Below are positions 52,886 to 64,000 of a stretch of 64,000 bases of DNA, piece after piece. The notes beneath the pieces were generated by a model. The model searched no databases. It was not told the origin of the DNA and saw only the letters and a list, made by a program, of their open reading frames with translations. The position numbers and the translations under genes were made by a program. The number at the start of each line of letters is the position of its first letter. Positions within the stretch are counted from its first letter, which is position 1. The stretch is from Incumbomyces delicatus (lineage: Eukaryota > Ascomycota > Eurotiomycetes > Chaetothyriales > Trichomeriaceae): positions 2,728,001 through 2,792,000 of the forward strand of contig JACJVS010000005.1 of assembly GCA_017655985.1 (NCBI GenBank), given 5' to 3'.

Positions 52886-54274
52886 TTACAACAGAGTGGC
52901 ACCGAATATGCTCGAGGCCACCACAATGGCAGCACACGCCAAGGGGGCAAAGGACATCTCAGCTGGTCGCAGGGCGGTGGCAGCGTTGGTGCCGGATGCT
53001 CCGCCAGTGCGCGTGGCTTCACCGCTGCCAGCAGTAGCAGTACCAGTAGAGGCACCACCTGCATTTTGAGAACCTGGACCAGAAAGCCCAGGACCCTTGC
53101 CTGCACCTTTGGTCATGAACTCCTTGGCACCATCTGGAATGGCTGGAAGAGAGTCATCTCTGACCAACCAATTGGGGCTGGAATAGGCTGGGCAGCCAGA
53201 AGCTCCACCCGTAGAGTTGTACCCACCGTCACCTCGTGGTGGAGGGGTGCCGCTGAGAGCATCCTTCAGTGCGTCGAAGTCATCTAGGGTGGAGACGGAG
53301 GTACCATCAATGCTGACCAAGCCGTAGTTGGAGTCTTCCTGTGAGTACTCGTAGACGAGACCACCGGAGTAGACAGCAGTCATGTCTTCACTAAAGAGCG
53401 ATTCGACTTCTCCAAAGTCTCGTGTGTTGGTGTTGCAACCATACTCTGACAGAAAGATCGGAAGGCCGTATCCAGTAAAATTCTTTACCTTCTGATCCCA
53501 TCCGGAAGTGGTAAAGCTGCTAGGGTCACACCACGAGTAGTCGTTGAAAGCGAAGAAGTCGGATCTCTCGTCATCTGGGCCGCAGTTCATGTATTCGGCC
53601 ATCTCCAGTCGGTTCTCGGCAACATCAGCAGCTGAGTAGCCAACAGGGATGGTTCGATAGCCTCGATTTCTAATGTATTGTCGGATGTCCCGTGTGACAG
53701 CCTTGACGTAGGGAGCTGCTTCAGAAGTCTCTGGGTCATTGATGACCTCGTTGCCAGAGAAGAAAGCCAAAGTGTTCGTGTATCCCTGGAACTTGTCGAT
53801 TGTTGCAAAGATGCTCTGCAGGTAATCTGTGTTGTACGAAGGATTGGGGTCCGCTCGGTTCAGCGAGTATTTCGGAGTGTTGACGTCCAAAATGAGGTAG
53901 ATGCCGGCATCTGCCAGGGCGTTCATGCATTCATCGTGGTCTGCTGTGTTGTCGACAGTGTAGACTCGGATGGAGTTGAGGCCTAGTTCCTTGAAATACT
54001 CAATGTCTCTCTTGCAGCTATCGGTGTCTGCGATCGGGTCGGCCACATCTGAGGAGCCACCCGGCTGGTAGTCAACGCCTCGAACGTAGAATCGATCGTT
54101 CCCAGCAAAGAAGGCTGTCAGGAGTCAGTTGAGCATTTCATACACATCTATGGAGCCCTTACCATTGCCCTTGACTTCAACGGCAGGCAGACTAGTCGAT
54201 CTCGCCTTCAGAGCTGAACCTGCAGACAGGGCTGCGAAAGACAGAACAGCAGCGGTGGTCTTCATGACGAACAT
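52886..54274 (-). CDS. GPI-anchored 1,3-beta-glucanosyltransferase (GH72, Gas/Gel type without Cys-box)
   Basis: Elongates cell-wall beta-1,3-glucan by transglycosylation at the outer face of the plasma membrane. My minus-strand model is 54163-54274 and 52886-54114, giving 446 aa. The signal peptide is MFVMKTTAAVLSFAALSAGSA. After the intron comes AFFAGNDRFYVRGVDYQPGG, then SIRVYTVDNTADHDECM. The acid/base glutamate is in FFSGNEVIN (Glu160) and the nucleophile in FLSEYGCN (Glu261), within one residue of the Gas1 positions (161 and 262). The C-terminal X8/CBM43 cysteine module is absent; instead there is a Gly/Ser/Thr-rich stretch. It ends in a GPI signal (small residues, then LACAAIVVASSIFGATLL). 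The layout matches Gel1-type enzymes. Confidence 0.95.
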
Positions 54275-56293
54275 GTCGGCTGATGACCCAGAAAAAGGTA
54301 GCGTGGGTGATGAACTTGTCCAATAAACGTAAGCGTAAACGTGGAAAGTTGGATTCCAAGCGACCGAAAGTGTCAGAAGTGATTAAAAGGTAGAGACAAA
54401 GCTGCGAGTGACAATGGAAAGAAGGGTGACTGAAACGAGAGGCAGTCACGCTCTATACCAACCCAGATATGCCGATGGTTAGTACGAAAAGGAAGTGGCA
54501 GCAAGAATGAAAGCAGAGTAGGAGAGAGTGCATGAAGGAGGCAGGTGCAGAAATAATCTCGAATCCAGCAGCCGCAGTAGTGAAGGGGTGGAGCCCACAA
54601 CCTTGCTCAACGACTCGGAGCCAAACGCCCTTCCTGGTCTGGATGCGGAAAGTTCATGCATCAGCGGCAAGCCCAATGTCCAGTCACACGGGTCTGTTCG
54701 AGCGATCGGGCCCCACACGTTTCTGCCCGTTTGTATTTGATTTGCAGTGTTTTTTGTACCTGCGTGAGCGCAGGACGCGCATTGTTGATCCACCCAGAAC
54801 TGTCAACAATGTCCGTGCGCCAACCTCAGACATGTCAATCGTTAACAAAAGCCTGTTGCTTGGCGGGTATTGCGAAGCATTTGATGCGACGAGATTTACT
54901 AACCTTTGCGGTCAATTTTTAATCGAGTTTCATTACTTCGAGGTCCGTTGTGGAGGTCGAATCGGTGGACGCTGGTGGCACCTAAATCTCACTAGTGCTA
55001 CACTGCCACGCCCATCTAAGGGGTTGCTGAGAGTGCTTGGTGCTGCTTGGTCACTCTTCGCGATCTTGCTGAGACTTATCCCTGCTATCTTCGCCCCATC
55101 CTTATCGCAAAATCCACATCTCCTTTTCGGCTCAACATCAGTTTGTCCACCCTGTCTCAGCCTGATCGACTTGCATCAGGCTGAGGCAGATTGTACGGAG
55201 TATGCTGAACCCAACTCCATCCTTGGTTGGCAGGTTGGATCACTTGTTGCTGATCAAATGTCTCCAACCTTGCCCAACCACATTCCTTGTTTTATCTGAA
55301 GATCTCACCAGCAACAAGCACGGAAACCCCATCGCGATGCTATGTAAATACACCTGCTGGTATTGTTTAACACCTGTCATTAATTTGAAACAAACTCGAC
55401 TTCTGTATGATGCAATTCCTCCGCCAGGATGCGACTCAGCTAGAATGCTAATCCGAGGCATTTCTTTATTTGCCATCCATATTGTGAGCGTGTGAAGCCG
55501 AAAATCCTATAGCACTGTTGCGTTGACCACTCGAAGTTCGTGAGAACCCAGCACAAGAAGACAGACAGGGCCTGGAATTGCGGGATTCCGATGCCATATG
55601 TAGGTCTGGTAATGAATAGTGCTCACTTTACAAATATCAAATTCAATCAAGAGCGCGCCCAGGACTTTGAGTTGGTCAACTTCCGTAACCAACATTGCGG
55701 TTGTTCTAACGGCAAAATACGATTACACTTTCACAGCACCGGCTCGTAACAAATGGACTGCGGCGGAAGCGCGGCTTACCTTGCAAGATGGTAGGTAGGA
55801 CAGACTTGAGAGGACCTGGGTAGGGTACTGCCGGAAACATGCCGACTGAGCCCACGCGATGATAAACAGCGACACTGCAAGTATAAAATTAAACAGGCAA
55901 ACGAATGGTGTGCGCAATCAGATCGTTGTGTAGCCATGGTAGTCGATGTAAGCCCTAGGACCTCTTAGAATGTGCAAAGCTCTGCCAAGTGTCGGGGCAG
56001 AGCTCCTCTGAGAACATCGGTGCAAGTGGTAAGTGAGCCACATAACAATAACACTGACAGCAACACGGTCTGCGCCTGTTTTGCTCGTCTTACGGACTGG
56101 TTCCCTAGGTGGTCCGGGTCTTGCTGGGCCATTTTCGGAAATATGCCAAAATCATATTCGTCGTAACGGCATCGGGTGCTTACCACTTGACCTGCGTGCG
56201 CTTCCTGATGTTCTGACGATATGAGGTAAGAGCGCTAGAGAAAAAAGTCACACATGGGCGTCCACTACCCTTACCTCAATCACTGGGTGAGTT
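54275..56293. other. Long intergenic region, GH72 gene to BZZ1
   Basis: 2019 bp. The left end is the promoter of the cell-wall gene and is unusually long. A plus-strand frame at 54532-55299 (255 codons) is open but has no protein-family character and would start inside that promoter. A short hairpin CAAAGCTCTGCC...GGGCAGAGCT lies near 55977-56002. Nothing else is supported. Confidence 0.45.
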
Positions 56294-58541
56294 CTATATC
56301 TCCTGTATGTAAGCTGCTGGCACGATTCCCTTCTCACCGTTCTTCTCAACGTCAGCCCAACCGTCACCCGATCCCATCGATATGAGAACAAATTTCTCAC
56401 CCTCCTCCATGTCAAATTCAGCATCCGACTGGGCTGTGTATGGGTAAAGGGCTTCTGCATATTTGACTTTTCTAGCCCCTCGACGAGGCGCTACTGCCGG
56501 TCCTTGTTTCTTAGCGGCAGTGGTCGAGGCCGAGGAATTAGAATATGTCGATGATGTACGCTCGTGCGTGGGTCTGGTCGGCGCTGATGCTATTTCTTCG
56601 AAATATGCTGTAGGGACGAGTCCTTCTTGGCCGAATCCTGCCTTGATCTTCGTCCAGCCGCCCTCTGTCTCTTCATTAATGCGCGAATTTTGGTTCAAGA
56701 ATTGTTGACTTACCGTCTGGCTCAAGAATTTCGAATTCCTTGCCTTCGCCAATCGAAACTTCGGAGCCGTCTCTAGCTTCGTAAGCATAGAGCATTCTTC
56801 CCCTCTTCCTCCCAGAAGCCGGCAGGGAGACATCATCCGAAGATTTGCTCACATATGCTGCGGGCGGCGGAGCTACGATCCGATTGCGCCGAGGACCGCT
56901 TGTGCTTGAGGCAGAAGCTGTCCTGGGCGTGGGAGGAGAACCTCCGTCCGCTGCTGTGGGCTCGGGCATAGATCTCATTGCGCCCGAAACCGATCGACTA
57001 GCAGTTGTCGCGTATCCCGAACTGAGGGTGTTCATGGTGTCCTGCCGGGTTAACGTAGGTGCAGCAGAGCCGTTGGATGTCACACTTGGAGGAGGAGCCT
57101 CGGCTGCTTGTGCGGCTTCAGCTTGTCTTTCTACTTTGAGACGCTTCTTCTCTTCTTTGGTTTGTTCTCCAGGGCATTCGGCCGGCACTTTCATCTCGCA
57201 TTTGCTGTGACAGGTGAATCCACACTCAGTGCACAGAAAGCCCTTGGCACTGAGACCCCAGATGCGATCTCCGCACAGATCGCAGTTCGTAGGTATCTTG
57301 AAGGTTTCTGACTTGAAAGGATGGGTCTTTCCGCGCAAGCTGAGATCGCCCACGACCGATGTAACCGTAGCCGTTTCCACCTCAGCAGTAATTCTTTGCC
57401 GGTCAACCGTGTGAAGGTCTTCTTGTAGAGCAAATTGAGAACGTACACAATCGACTTCGTCCCGCCTGTCTCTACCGGAGCGGATGTTCTCTCGTACGCG
57501 TCTTACATTCTCAAGCTCTTTTCGTTTCTGCTGTGCTTGAGACCTCATTTCGGTGATCAATGGTTTGCTCTTTGTAAGGATATTACGAAGGAAAATCTTG
57601 GCGGTGTCATCGATAGCCATAGCGTCGGTATCAAGCCAGACCGGGGAAGGCTCAAATACAAAATCGGAAGGCGGTTGCCACTGGACCGCGTTGTGACGGA
57701 CAAACATTGTGCTATCTAACCTAGGGTCATTTCTAGGGATTTCAGCCGACAAATGTTTCATCTGCTCGGTGCCTTTGGTCAAAGTTGATGTCTCGAGAGC
57801 GGATGCAAGGGTCCAAATGGCGTTGAGCTTCGCAACCCTGGTCTCATTCAAATCTTGAAGAGAGTTGAGCAATTCCGGCACATATTCCTCGTAGTAGCAC
57901 TCTTTCAGCTTGTTCGTCACATTGATACTAATAAGATAAGTGTTCTTAGCATTATTCATTTCGATGACATGCTGGTTGTAGGCCTGGGCCGCCTTGGATT
58001 TGCTCATGTCAAAGGCCGACTCCTGCTTCTTTCGCCTGGTCTCGACATCAGCGCAAGTCGAGTCATACTTTGTCTTCAATTTCTTGAGATCGCCGTACGA
58101 CGAATCCCGCTCTTTGACTAGCTTGTTCTGATACTCAACATGGCTATTCCTCAACTCCTCTAAACTTTTCTGGCTGTGGCTCAGGGGGCCCGCGACACGG
58201 CTGATCAAGTCGTGGGAGAGCTTGTTATGCTCGGCAGCACGGGCTTCGACGGTCGTTAGCTGCGTCGTCCAGGTGGTAAGAGAGGCCGACTCGAGGGACC
58301 CGGGCGTCAATGCAGGAGTGTCGCCAACGCTGAGACTGCTTGATCTCTTTGCTTTCTTGTCGTAGTACTTCCTGGCCAAGGCCGTCAGCTTTTCGCTGTA
58401 CTCCTTCTCAATTTGGCTCCGTTCGCGGTAGAACTGCTCAATTTCAGCAAGCCAGGTAATTCCACTGGCCACCCAGGCATCGACAGGTTTATAGCCGTCT
58501 TTTAATTCCGCACCAAAACTGACTGTTGCTACTTGGGCCAT
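56294..58541 (-). CDS. BZZ1: Bzz1-like F-BAR, C1 and double-SH3 protein
   Basis: Actin-patch adaptor that links membrane curvature to Las17/WASP-driven actin assembly in endocytosis. My minus-strand model is 56714-58541 and 56294-56670, giving 734 aa. The intron (GTAAGT...ATGAAG) splits the first SH3 domain; the acceptor at 56671-56672 restores EPDETEGGWTKIKAGF. Order of parts: an F-BAR domain from the N-terminus (SFGAELKDGYKPVDAWV, YREREQ-like helices, EIPRNDPRLDS) to about residue 330; a C1 zinc finger (HPFKSETFKIPTNCDLCGD to CGFTCHSKCEMKVPAECPG); a Ser/Pro linker; SH3-1 (RMLYAYEARDGSEVS); and SH3-2 (AEALYPYTAQSDAEFDMEEG to IVPAAYIQEI). This matches Bzz1 in order and length. Confidence 0.94.
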
Positions 58542-59289
58542 CGTGGTAGGTCGTGGTCGTGGGCAACCATTAGCACGGCAGAGGGGTCAAGACCTGGGGT
58601 GCACAGCGGTTTCCACTTCCTGCAGAATTCTAGAGCACGGGTTTCAGCAACGACACAATCACTCCCACTTCCTGTAGAATTCTAGAGCACGGGTTTCAGC
58701 ATAATTGTGTTCCGTAGTTGGCCTGCTGCCCAGAGCACAGAGCACCATAACCGAGAACCGAACGTGTTACCGGAAGGTCGCATCCAAGAGATTGAGTTAC
58801 GTGGAACAAGGATCAGCCCGATCTTGGGTCTGGGAGGCGGTAGGCCAGTGGCTCAGGCTGTCCGATAGTGGGGTACAGCCGCTGGGGTGTGGCGTCAAAC
58901 TTGGCGAACATGATGCAGGTGCAGGTGCAAGTGCAAGTGCGTCTATTAATTACAGAGATGGGCAGGCACGGCAGGCACGGCAGGCACGAAGCGCGGAGAC
59001 TCTAGTGATGCAGTATAACAGCCTAAAATGAAATGGTGAATATCTCAGTCTCGAATGTCTAGTAGTCTAGTAGTCTCGTAGTTTCAGGCAACAGTTACAG
59101 ATTTGTTTGTTATCGATTCAATATCCTTGACTGGTGTCCTCGACCTGACATTTGAGATTGCCCGTACCACCGGCAACACCAACTTCCTGCCGATTTCTCA
59201 GCCCATCATCCTTTTCTCCATTGTGCCCTCGTTCTGAAGACAATCGGCATTTCAAGTCAAAGTCCTCTTCCTTCCCTCAGCACGACGTC
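58542..59289. promoter_or_regulatory. Divergent promoter region between BZZ1 and DBP5, with repeats
   Basis: 748 bp between divergent genes. A 37-bp sequence is present twice (see separate entry). Around 58915-58990 are short runs of GGTGCA/AGTGCA and GGCAGGCAC units, and TAGTCTAG units lie near 59058-59080. A frame at 58705-59031 is open but reads through these repeats and is not supported. Confidence 0.5.
58613..58701. repeat. Pair of 37-bp direct repeats in the BZZ1-DBP5 promoter
   Basis: Copies at 58613-58649 and 58665-58701 begin CCACTTCCTGCAGAATTCTA and differ at one base (C/T in TGCAG/TGTAG). The copies are separated by 15 bp and lie within 165 bp of the BZZ1 start codon. Confidence 0.9.
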
Positions 59290-60901
59290 ATGTCGTCCGA
59301 GGCACCACCCTCTTTGGCCGACCGCATCACCCCAGCAGACGAGCCGAAAACATCGTGGGCTGACGAGGTGAATTCGCCCACCACTGAAGAACCACCACCA
59401 CCTCAGAAAACAGACAACAATTCGCAGACCGATGGCGCCGGTAGCCCCTTCGGCGGTAGCCGGCTGCAAGAACCCGACTATGATGTGCAGGTTAAGCTTG
59501 CAGACTTGCAAGATGATCCCAACAATCCTCTGTATTCAGTCAAGACCTTCGAAGAACTCAACCTGAAGCCCGAAGTGCTCAAGGGCGTCATTAGCATGAA
59601 CTTCCGCAAACCGTCCAAAGTCCAAGAGCGCTCTCTTCCCCTCCTGTTGATGAATCCCCCCAAGAACCTGATAGGTCAATCTCAGTCAGGAACTGGCAAG
59701 ACCGCAGCTTTCGTTCTGAACATCTTGAGCAGAGTCGATATATCCACCCCAGATATGCAAAAATCTCCACAGGCGCTTGTCCTGGCGCCCAGCAGAGAAC
59801 TGGCACGACAAATATGTGGCGTGGTGAGACTGATGGGCCACTTCATGGAAGGGCTTGTGGTAGATGCTGCTGTTCCCGTCGGAGCGGCTCAGCGAGGAAG
59901 GAAACTTGAGGCAGCCGTGGTTGTTGGCACGCCAGGCACAGTTCAGGACCTCATCAAGAGAAGATCAATGATCCCTTCAAAGATGCGAATCTTGGTCTTG
60001 GACGAAGCAGATAATATGCTAGACCAGCAAGGATTGGGCGACCAATGCAGCAGGGTCAAGGCGTGAGTATAAGATTCATATGACTACAGCAGCCAGAGAC
60101 TGACCCTGACCAGCATGCTACCCAAGAACATCCAGGTTGTTCTCTTTTCGGCCACCTTTCCGGAAAATGTCGTGAGATATGCTCATACCTTTGCCCCCAA
60201 CGCGAACGAGATGACTCTGCGGCACGAGGACTTGACAGTCGAAGGCATCAAGCAAATTTACCTCGACTGCGATAATGACGAAGCCAAATACGACAATCTT
60301 GTCAAGTTCTACGGCATGTTAACAATCGGCTCTTCGATCATTTTTGTGAAGGCGAGTGATCTCCAGGACTACGCGCGTGAACGAACAGTGCTGACTTCTC
60401 CAACAGAAAAAGGACACCGCCACCAAGCTGGAGCAGAGAATGACGGCTGAAGGTCACAAAGTGGTGGCACTGACTTCCAACTACGAGGGCGCCCAACGAG
60501 ATATCGTCATCGATGCTTTTCGACTCGGCCACGCGAAAGTCCTGATTTCCACAAACGTCCTTGCCCGAGGCATCGACGTCTCCTCAGTCTCAATGGTTGT
60601 CAACTACGACGTGCCAGATATGATGACTGGCCCTCGCGGTCCGCTCGTTGCCGATCCTCAAACATATCTCCATCGCATTGGTCGAACCGGCCGTTTCGGT
60701 CGTGTTGGTGTTGCAGTGACGTTTGTCAGCAGCAAGCAAGACTGGCAAAAGCTAATGGACATTTCCCAATACTTTCAATGCGAAATCACGAGACTCGATA
60801 CGAATGATTGGGATGAGCTCGAGGAACAAGTCACGAAGATCATCAAAAGCTCACGAGCCGGCACGAACTTCAGAGGAAACACATCCGGGACAAAGCAGTG
60901 A
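59290..60901 (+). CDS. DBP5: DEAD-box ATP-dependent RNA helicase Dbp5, mRNA export factor
   Basis: Remodels mRNPs at the cytoplasmic face of the nuclear pore. My model is 59290-60062, 60114-60351 and 60407-60901, giving 501 aa; the start is MSSEAPPSLADRITPADEP. The Dbp5-specific N-terminus leads to LYSVKTFEELNLKPEVLKG and the Q-motif region (RKPSKVQERSLP). Helicase motifs are I SQSGTGKTA, Ia PSRELAR, II LDEADNML, III LFSATFPE, IV SIIFVK, V STNVLARGIDV and VI HRIGRTGRFGR. The insert DVPDMMTGPRGPLVADPQTY is typical of Dbp5. Intron 2 starts GCGAGT after AAG (60352). The nearest GT alternative (TTT before GTGAAG) would delete the conserved Val of motif IV, so a GC-AG intron is the better reading. 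Confidence 0.94.
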
Positions 60902-61148
60902 ACTGGAAGCGCATGGTGTTGGTGGTACAGCCATGCTATTAAATGGCCTTGAAACGACAGACGCAATGATGCATGTGCCATGACAAAGGGTTTGCATCTA
61001 TCGAACCCCAAAAGTTGACCCACACAAATCTCAGATAGACAGTGATACCCACAAGTCTAGTTTATAAATATTACCTAACACCTCGAATGCTACGGCGCTA
61101 TGGTGAAGACCAGGAGATGAAGACGAGACCAACTCTCGAGAAGCGGCT

Positions 61149-62020
61149 TCACGCTTGAGAAATCAAAGTATTCCAGTCACAAGACTGGGCCAGTAGCTTC
61201 GCAATGGCTTCCAGCCCGTTCTTGTCTTCCTCGTCGAATCCGTTTGCTACAGCGCAATCTATATCGATGACGCCCACGCACTAATCGTATACCAGAAGTT
61301 AGCAACCACGCACCAATCGTATACCAAAAGTTAGCAACCACGCGAACGCGACCAACTTCGCTCCCGGCATTGTCCTAACGTTCAATCACAGGCCGGACGT
61401 AGAAGAACGAATGACCCCGGTGCTCGATACACGTACGTACCTTCTCTCCCACCAAAATCGGCACGACTATCTCACTCCGACTATCTCCATCACACGCAAT
61501 ATGGCCAGGGAAGGCCTCCACATCCTCCACGAGCACACTTTCCTTCCTCGCTGCCGCCGCCCCACACACCCCCTTACCCACGCTAATCACCTGACACGCC
61601 ACTTTGCCCATGAACGGGCCCAACAGCAATCTCCCTCTCCCGTCCGCGTCACCAGGGTCCGCAGCAACATAGAAGCCCGCCCAATTGACCGACGCCGACG
61701 GCTGCGGCAGAGACTGGTACAGGTGCCAGAGGAGCGACGCGGCGTTGGCGCAATTGCTCGGCCAGAAGCGACAGTCGGACGTCAGAGCAGTGAGCGCATT
61801 GAGCAGGTGTGTGTACGCCTCTCTTTTGGTGTGCGCGCACGAGAAGTCGGCCGTGTCGGCGTGTGGCTGGAGAAAAACGGCAAAAAATGAATTTTGATTA
61901 GTTCTCCTCTTTTTTACTTGAAAGCCGAAAGAGATGAGATTGAATATATGTGTATGCGCGGAGTGTGCGTGCGTGCGTGCGTGCGTTCGAGACGCGAAAC
62001 GGGGTTAATTTGCTTACCAT
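61149..62020 (-). CDS. Free methionine-R-sulfoxide reductase (GAF-domain fRMsr)
   Basis: Reduces free methionine-R-sulfoxide in the cytosol; orthologous in type to yeast YKL069W. My minus-strand model is 62018-62020, 61441-61866 and 61149-61280, giving 186 aa. The first coding exon is the ATG alone, followed at once by GTAAGC. The acceptor CTCCAG at 61867 gives MPHADTADFS, the family start. The GAF domain shows NAASLLWHLYQSLP, NWAGFYVAAD and GPFMGKVAC. The three conserved catalytic cysteines are in GKVACQ, GKGVCGAAA and GHIACDGDSRSEIVVP. Exon 3 gives CVGVIDIDCAVANGFDEEDK and ends SQA. Intron 2 contains two adjacent copies of an about 33-bp unit ending in GTTAGCAACCACGC. Confidence 0.92.
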
Positions 62021-63133
62021 TATTGCGATCTTGCTTCCCGCCTCTTTTGTCCGCAGCAGTACCTATCTATACAAGTGTCAAGTGGATGTGTCTGTCATCC
62101 ATTCGTTTCGCAAGGAGCAATAATAATCAATCACCCCGTGACAGGTGGTCTGAACTTGTTGTGTTTGCCCGGCGCAGCCCCAAAAACTTGAGTGACGTAC
62201 TTCCGGGTCAGCGCTGCTGGCGTCCAGAACTGCCGGTTTCGCCTCGAGGACTTGGGTAAATCTCAAAGGATAGATCCGTCATCTTAACGCCACCTTGAGT
62301 CTGGCGAGACTGAGCTCATTTCTGAATGATGAGCTCTATACTGACTTGGGAATGGCTGCCTACAAGTTGCTGAAAGCCTGAAACCGGACATTTATATACC
62401 ATAATGATGGGATTCAAGGGTATTGTATTGTCAATCTTTTAAAAGCCCAGCTACGAAGAATCCGGTCGGTATCACCTGGAAGGTCCTGAAGCACGAGTGT
62501 ATGCCCCCCGATCCTGCATACATATATGACTGGGACCAATTGTACGTGCGCGAGATAGAGATCCTAAGGGCCAGAACAAGGCAAGGAGGGCATCCCAACA
62601 CGTGCGTATTCATCTCGAGGGCAAAGGCAAAGGCAAAGGCAAAAGGGCATGGAAATATGTCTTATTCACATCCAATAATCCTGCCACAGGCGATCTTTCT
62701 GATCCCTTTGCTCTATTCAATGAGTTTCCTTCGTCACCCTTACCATATCTCGTCTTGTCGAAAAGTCCCCTAAACATCTACTCTGTCAATTTCCACCTCT
62801 TCCATATCAGCGTAGCAGTCTACGTACATCCATAGAGCCTGCCTCCAGAAAGAAAAGTGAAAGGAAGACGCTATAAATCGCTTCCGTCATGCCTTTGAAT
62901 GAATGTATGTGGTGAGACAGCCAACCAATGTCAACAGTAGGTGTAAGTCAGCTCGTGAAGAAACGTTGATTGCAGACGAGTTGAGATCGTGTGAAGTCAA
63001 ATCTAGTAGGATCCCATAGCTAATGTCGCTGTGGACTTTCCACAAATAAAAAGGTGTGTCGTGAAACGGGGGTGTCCTATTTGTATGCCAAGAATTTCAT
63101 AAAGTGTCGTGAGAGTGGTATGCAATGGTCTGC
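62021..63133. other. Intergenic region, fRMsr to the right-edge gene
   Basis: 1113 bp. Contains a GGCAAA repeat near 62620-62648 and a palindrome AATGATGAGCTC-type patch near 62323-62336. Open frames (62423-62773 plus, 62431-62613 minus) overlap and are unmatched. No gene is supported. Confidence 0.4.
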
Positions 63134-64000
63134 TCAATTGCGGATGTCTTGCTCAGCTTCCTTCGTTCGCCAAAACCGCATCAACTTGCTGATTCGATTT
63201 CCTTTCTTCTTGGTCTTCTCTTCTCCTTCGGCGGCAATGGTCTCGAGTCGGGGCTTGCTTCCGTGAGAAGAGCTTTGAATCAATCTGCTGAGGCTGGCCA
63301 AGCTTGAACGTTTCCAATTATCGTTCAACTTTGACGAGCCAGGCACGAACATTGAGTTGGACCGCTGCTCCAAGGACGGTCGAATATTACCACTCGATGA
63401 AGCCCGCGGAAACGCATTGCTTGATATGCTATCGCTCAGGGACGGTACGTCGTCTGTAGATGGCCTGACTGAGTCTGCAGGATGCCCAAGTTGTCGATGA
63501 CGCCCGTGGATGTCAAAAGACACATGTTCTGGATCAGGGGAGGATTTGAATGATGCACAAGGAGTCCGGCCTTCTGTAGACGAAGCGTAGTGAGGCTGAG
63601 TGTCTGGATACGCAAACGGCATCGATGAAGTTACAGGCCTCTTCGGCATATCCTCTACAAGAAGGGCGGGGGAATCGATTGTCGACTTGGAAGAGGGCAC
63701 ATCATCAGCCTCTGGTTCGTTGTCATGGTTCACAATAACAACGCTGTCAGCATGATGTTCCATACTCGACAAGCCCAAACCACTGTCGGCGGAAGAGATA
63801 GGCTTCACATCGAAAGCCTCAGTAGACGGATGCGCAGAACTGGACTTCATAGACTTCACTTCTTCTTCATGAGCTAGGAAGTTGTCCTCCTCTTGTTCAT
63901 CGAATACGTCGCCGAGGGAGGCGTTGCTACCCTGAGAACGCATCGCAAACAAAGCCGACCGGTTGACCGGGGACAGAGCTGGTGCACTTTCCGTTCTGCG
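63134..64000 (-). CDS. C-terminal part of a Ser-rich protein running off the right edge
   Basis: A minus-strand frame is open from the window edge at 64000 to the stop at 63134 (about 289 codons). No start codon needs to be assumed, since the beginning lies outside. The sequence is largely disordered: Ser/Asp/Pro-rich, with acidic patches (DEQEEDN, HDNEPEADDV). It ends in a basic segment (SSHGSKPRLETIAAEGEEKT, then KGNRISKLMRFWRTKE). I do not recognise the family. Such tails occur on fungal signalling or trafficking regulators, but no domain is inside the window. Confidence 0.6.
   Translation of the reverse strand, partial: RRTESAPALSPVNRSALFAMRSQGSNASLGDVFDEQEEDNFLAHEEEVKSMKSSSAHPSTEAFDVKPISSADSGLGLSSMEHHADSVVIVNHDNEPEADDVPSSKSTIDSPALLVEDMPKRPVTSSMPFAYPDTQPHYASSTEGRTPCASFKSSPDPEHVSFDIHGRHRQLGHPADSVRPSTDDVPSLSDSISSNAFPRASSSGNIRPSLEQRSNSMFVPGSSKLNDNWKRSSLASLSRLIQSSSHGSKPRLETIAAEGEEKTKKKGNRISKLMRFWRTKEAEQDIRN

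Noticed and set aside
54532..55299. 255-codon plus-strand open frame
   Set aside because: Starts in the promoter of the GH72 gene, has no family character, and overlaps other frames of similar quality.
55977..56002. Hairpin as a tRNA or small RNA gene
   Set aside because: The stem is short, and no T-arm GTTC box or tRNA-like cloverleaf could be traced around it.

Overview
The window is nuclear DNA of a filamentous ascomycete (Pezizomycotina; a Dothideomycete- or Eurotiomycete-like genome is my guess). Protein genes carry short GT-AG introns of about 45-75 nt. The conserved proteins are typical fungal ones: Sec7, septin, GH72 glucanosyltransferase, Bzz1, Dal5-family transporters, PD-(D/E)XK and DUF3723 accessory families. 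I see no bacterial, viral or CRISPR features and no convincing tRNA or rRNA. Exon coordinates below were worked out by hand from splice motifs, reading phase and protein-family continuity.

Layout. (1) 1-17 kb is a compact housekeeping block: SEC7 (minus, running off the left edge), pyruvate dehydrogenase E2, an Mme1-type mitochondrial carrier, a Cdc3/AspB septin, a Pom33/TMEM33 nuclear-pore/ER protein, a TMS1/Serinc protein, and a secreted repeat protein with seven cysteine-bounded loops. (2) 17-52 kb is a gene-poor accessory stretch. It holds two broken genes (a Dal5-type transporter and an MRJP/yellow-type secreted protein), a Ty3/gypsy RNase H relic, a GST-like fragment, a Clr5-like ORF, an orphan 460-aa gene, an intact PD-(D/E)XK-family gene next to a DUF3723 relic, and three short inverted-repeat elements. 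Intact genes sit among these: an Msc7-type aldehyde dehydrogenase, a 70-aa hydrophobic protein, a DHA2 drug transporter, a nine-exon Dal5-type transporter and an eight-exon FAD amine oxidase. (3) 52.8-64 kb is conserved again: GH72 cell-wall glucanosyltransferase, BZZ1, DBP5, free methionine-R-sulfoxide reductase, and the C-terminal part of a large protein running off the right edge.

How the genes relate. There is no operon logic and I see no convincing secondary-metabolite cluster. Several conserved genes concern membrane traffic, septation and the cell surface (SEC7, septin, BZZ1, GH72, TMS1, POM33), but I take the grouping as chance. The accessory stretch looks like a turnover zone: a dead and a living member of the same transporter superfamily lie 26 kb apart, and mobile-element remnants abut fungal accessory-family genes. 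The most unusual items are the intact PD-(D/E)XK gene in this setting, the Cys-loop repeat protein, the inverted-repeat elements, a GC-AG intron in DBP5, and an intron of POM33 whose canonical sites are out of phase.
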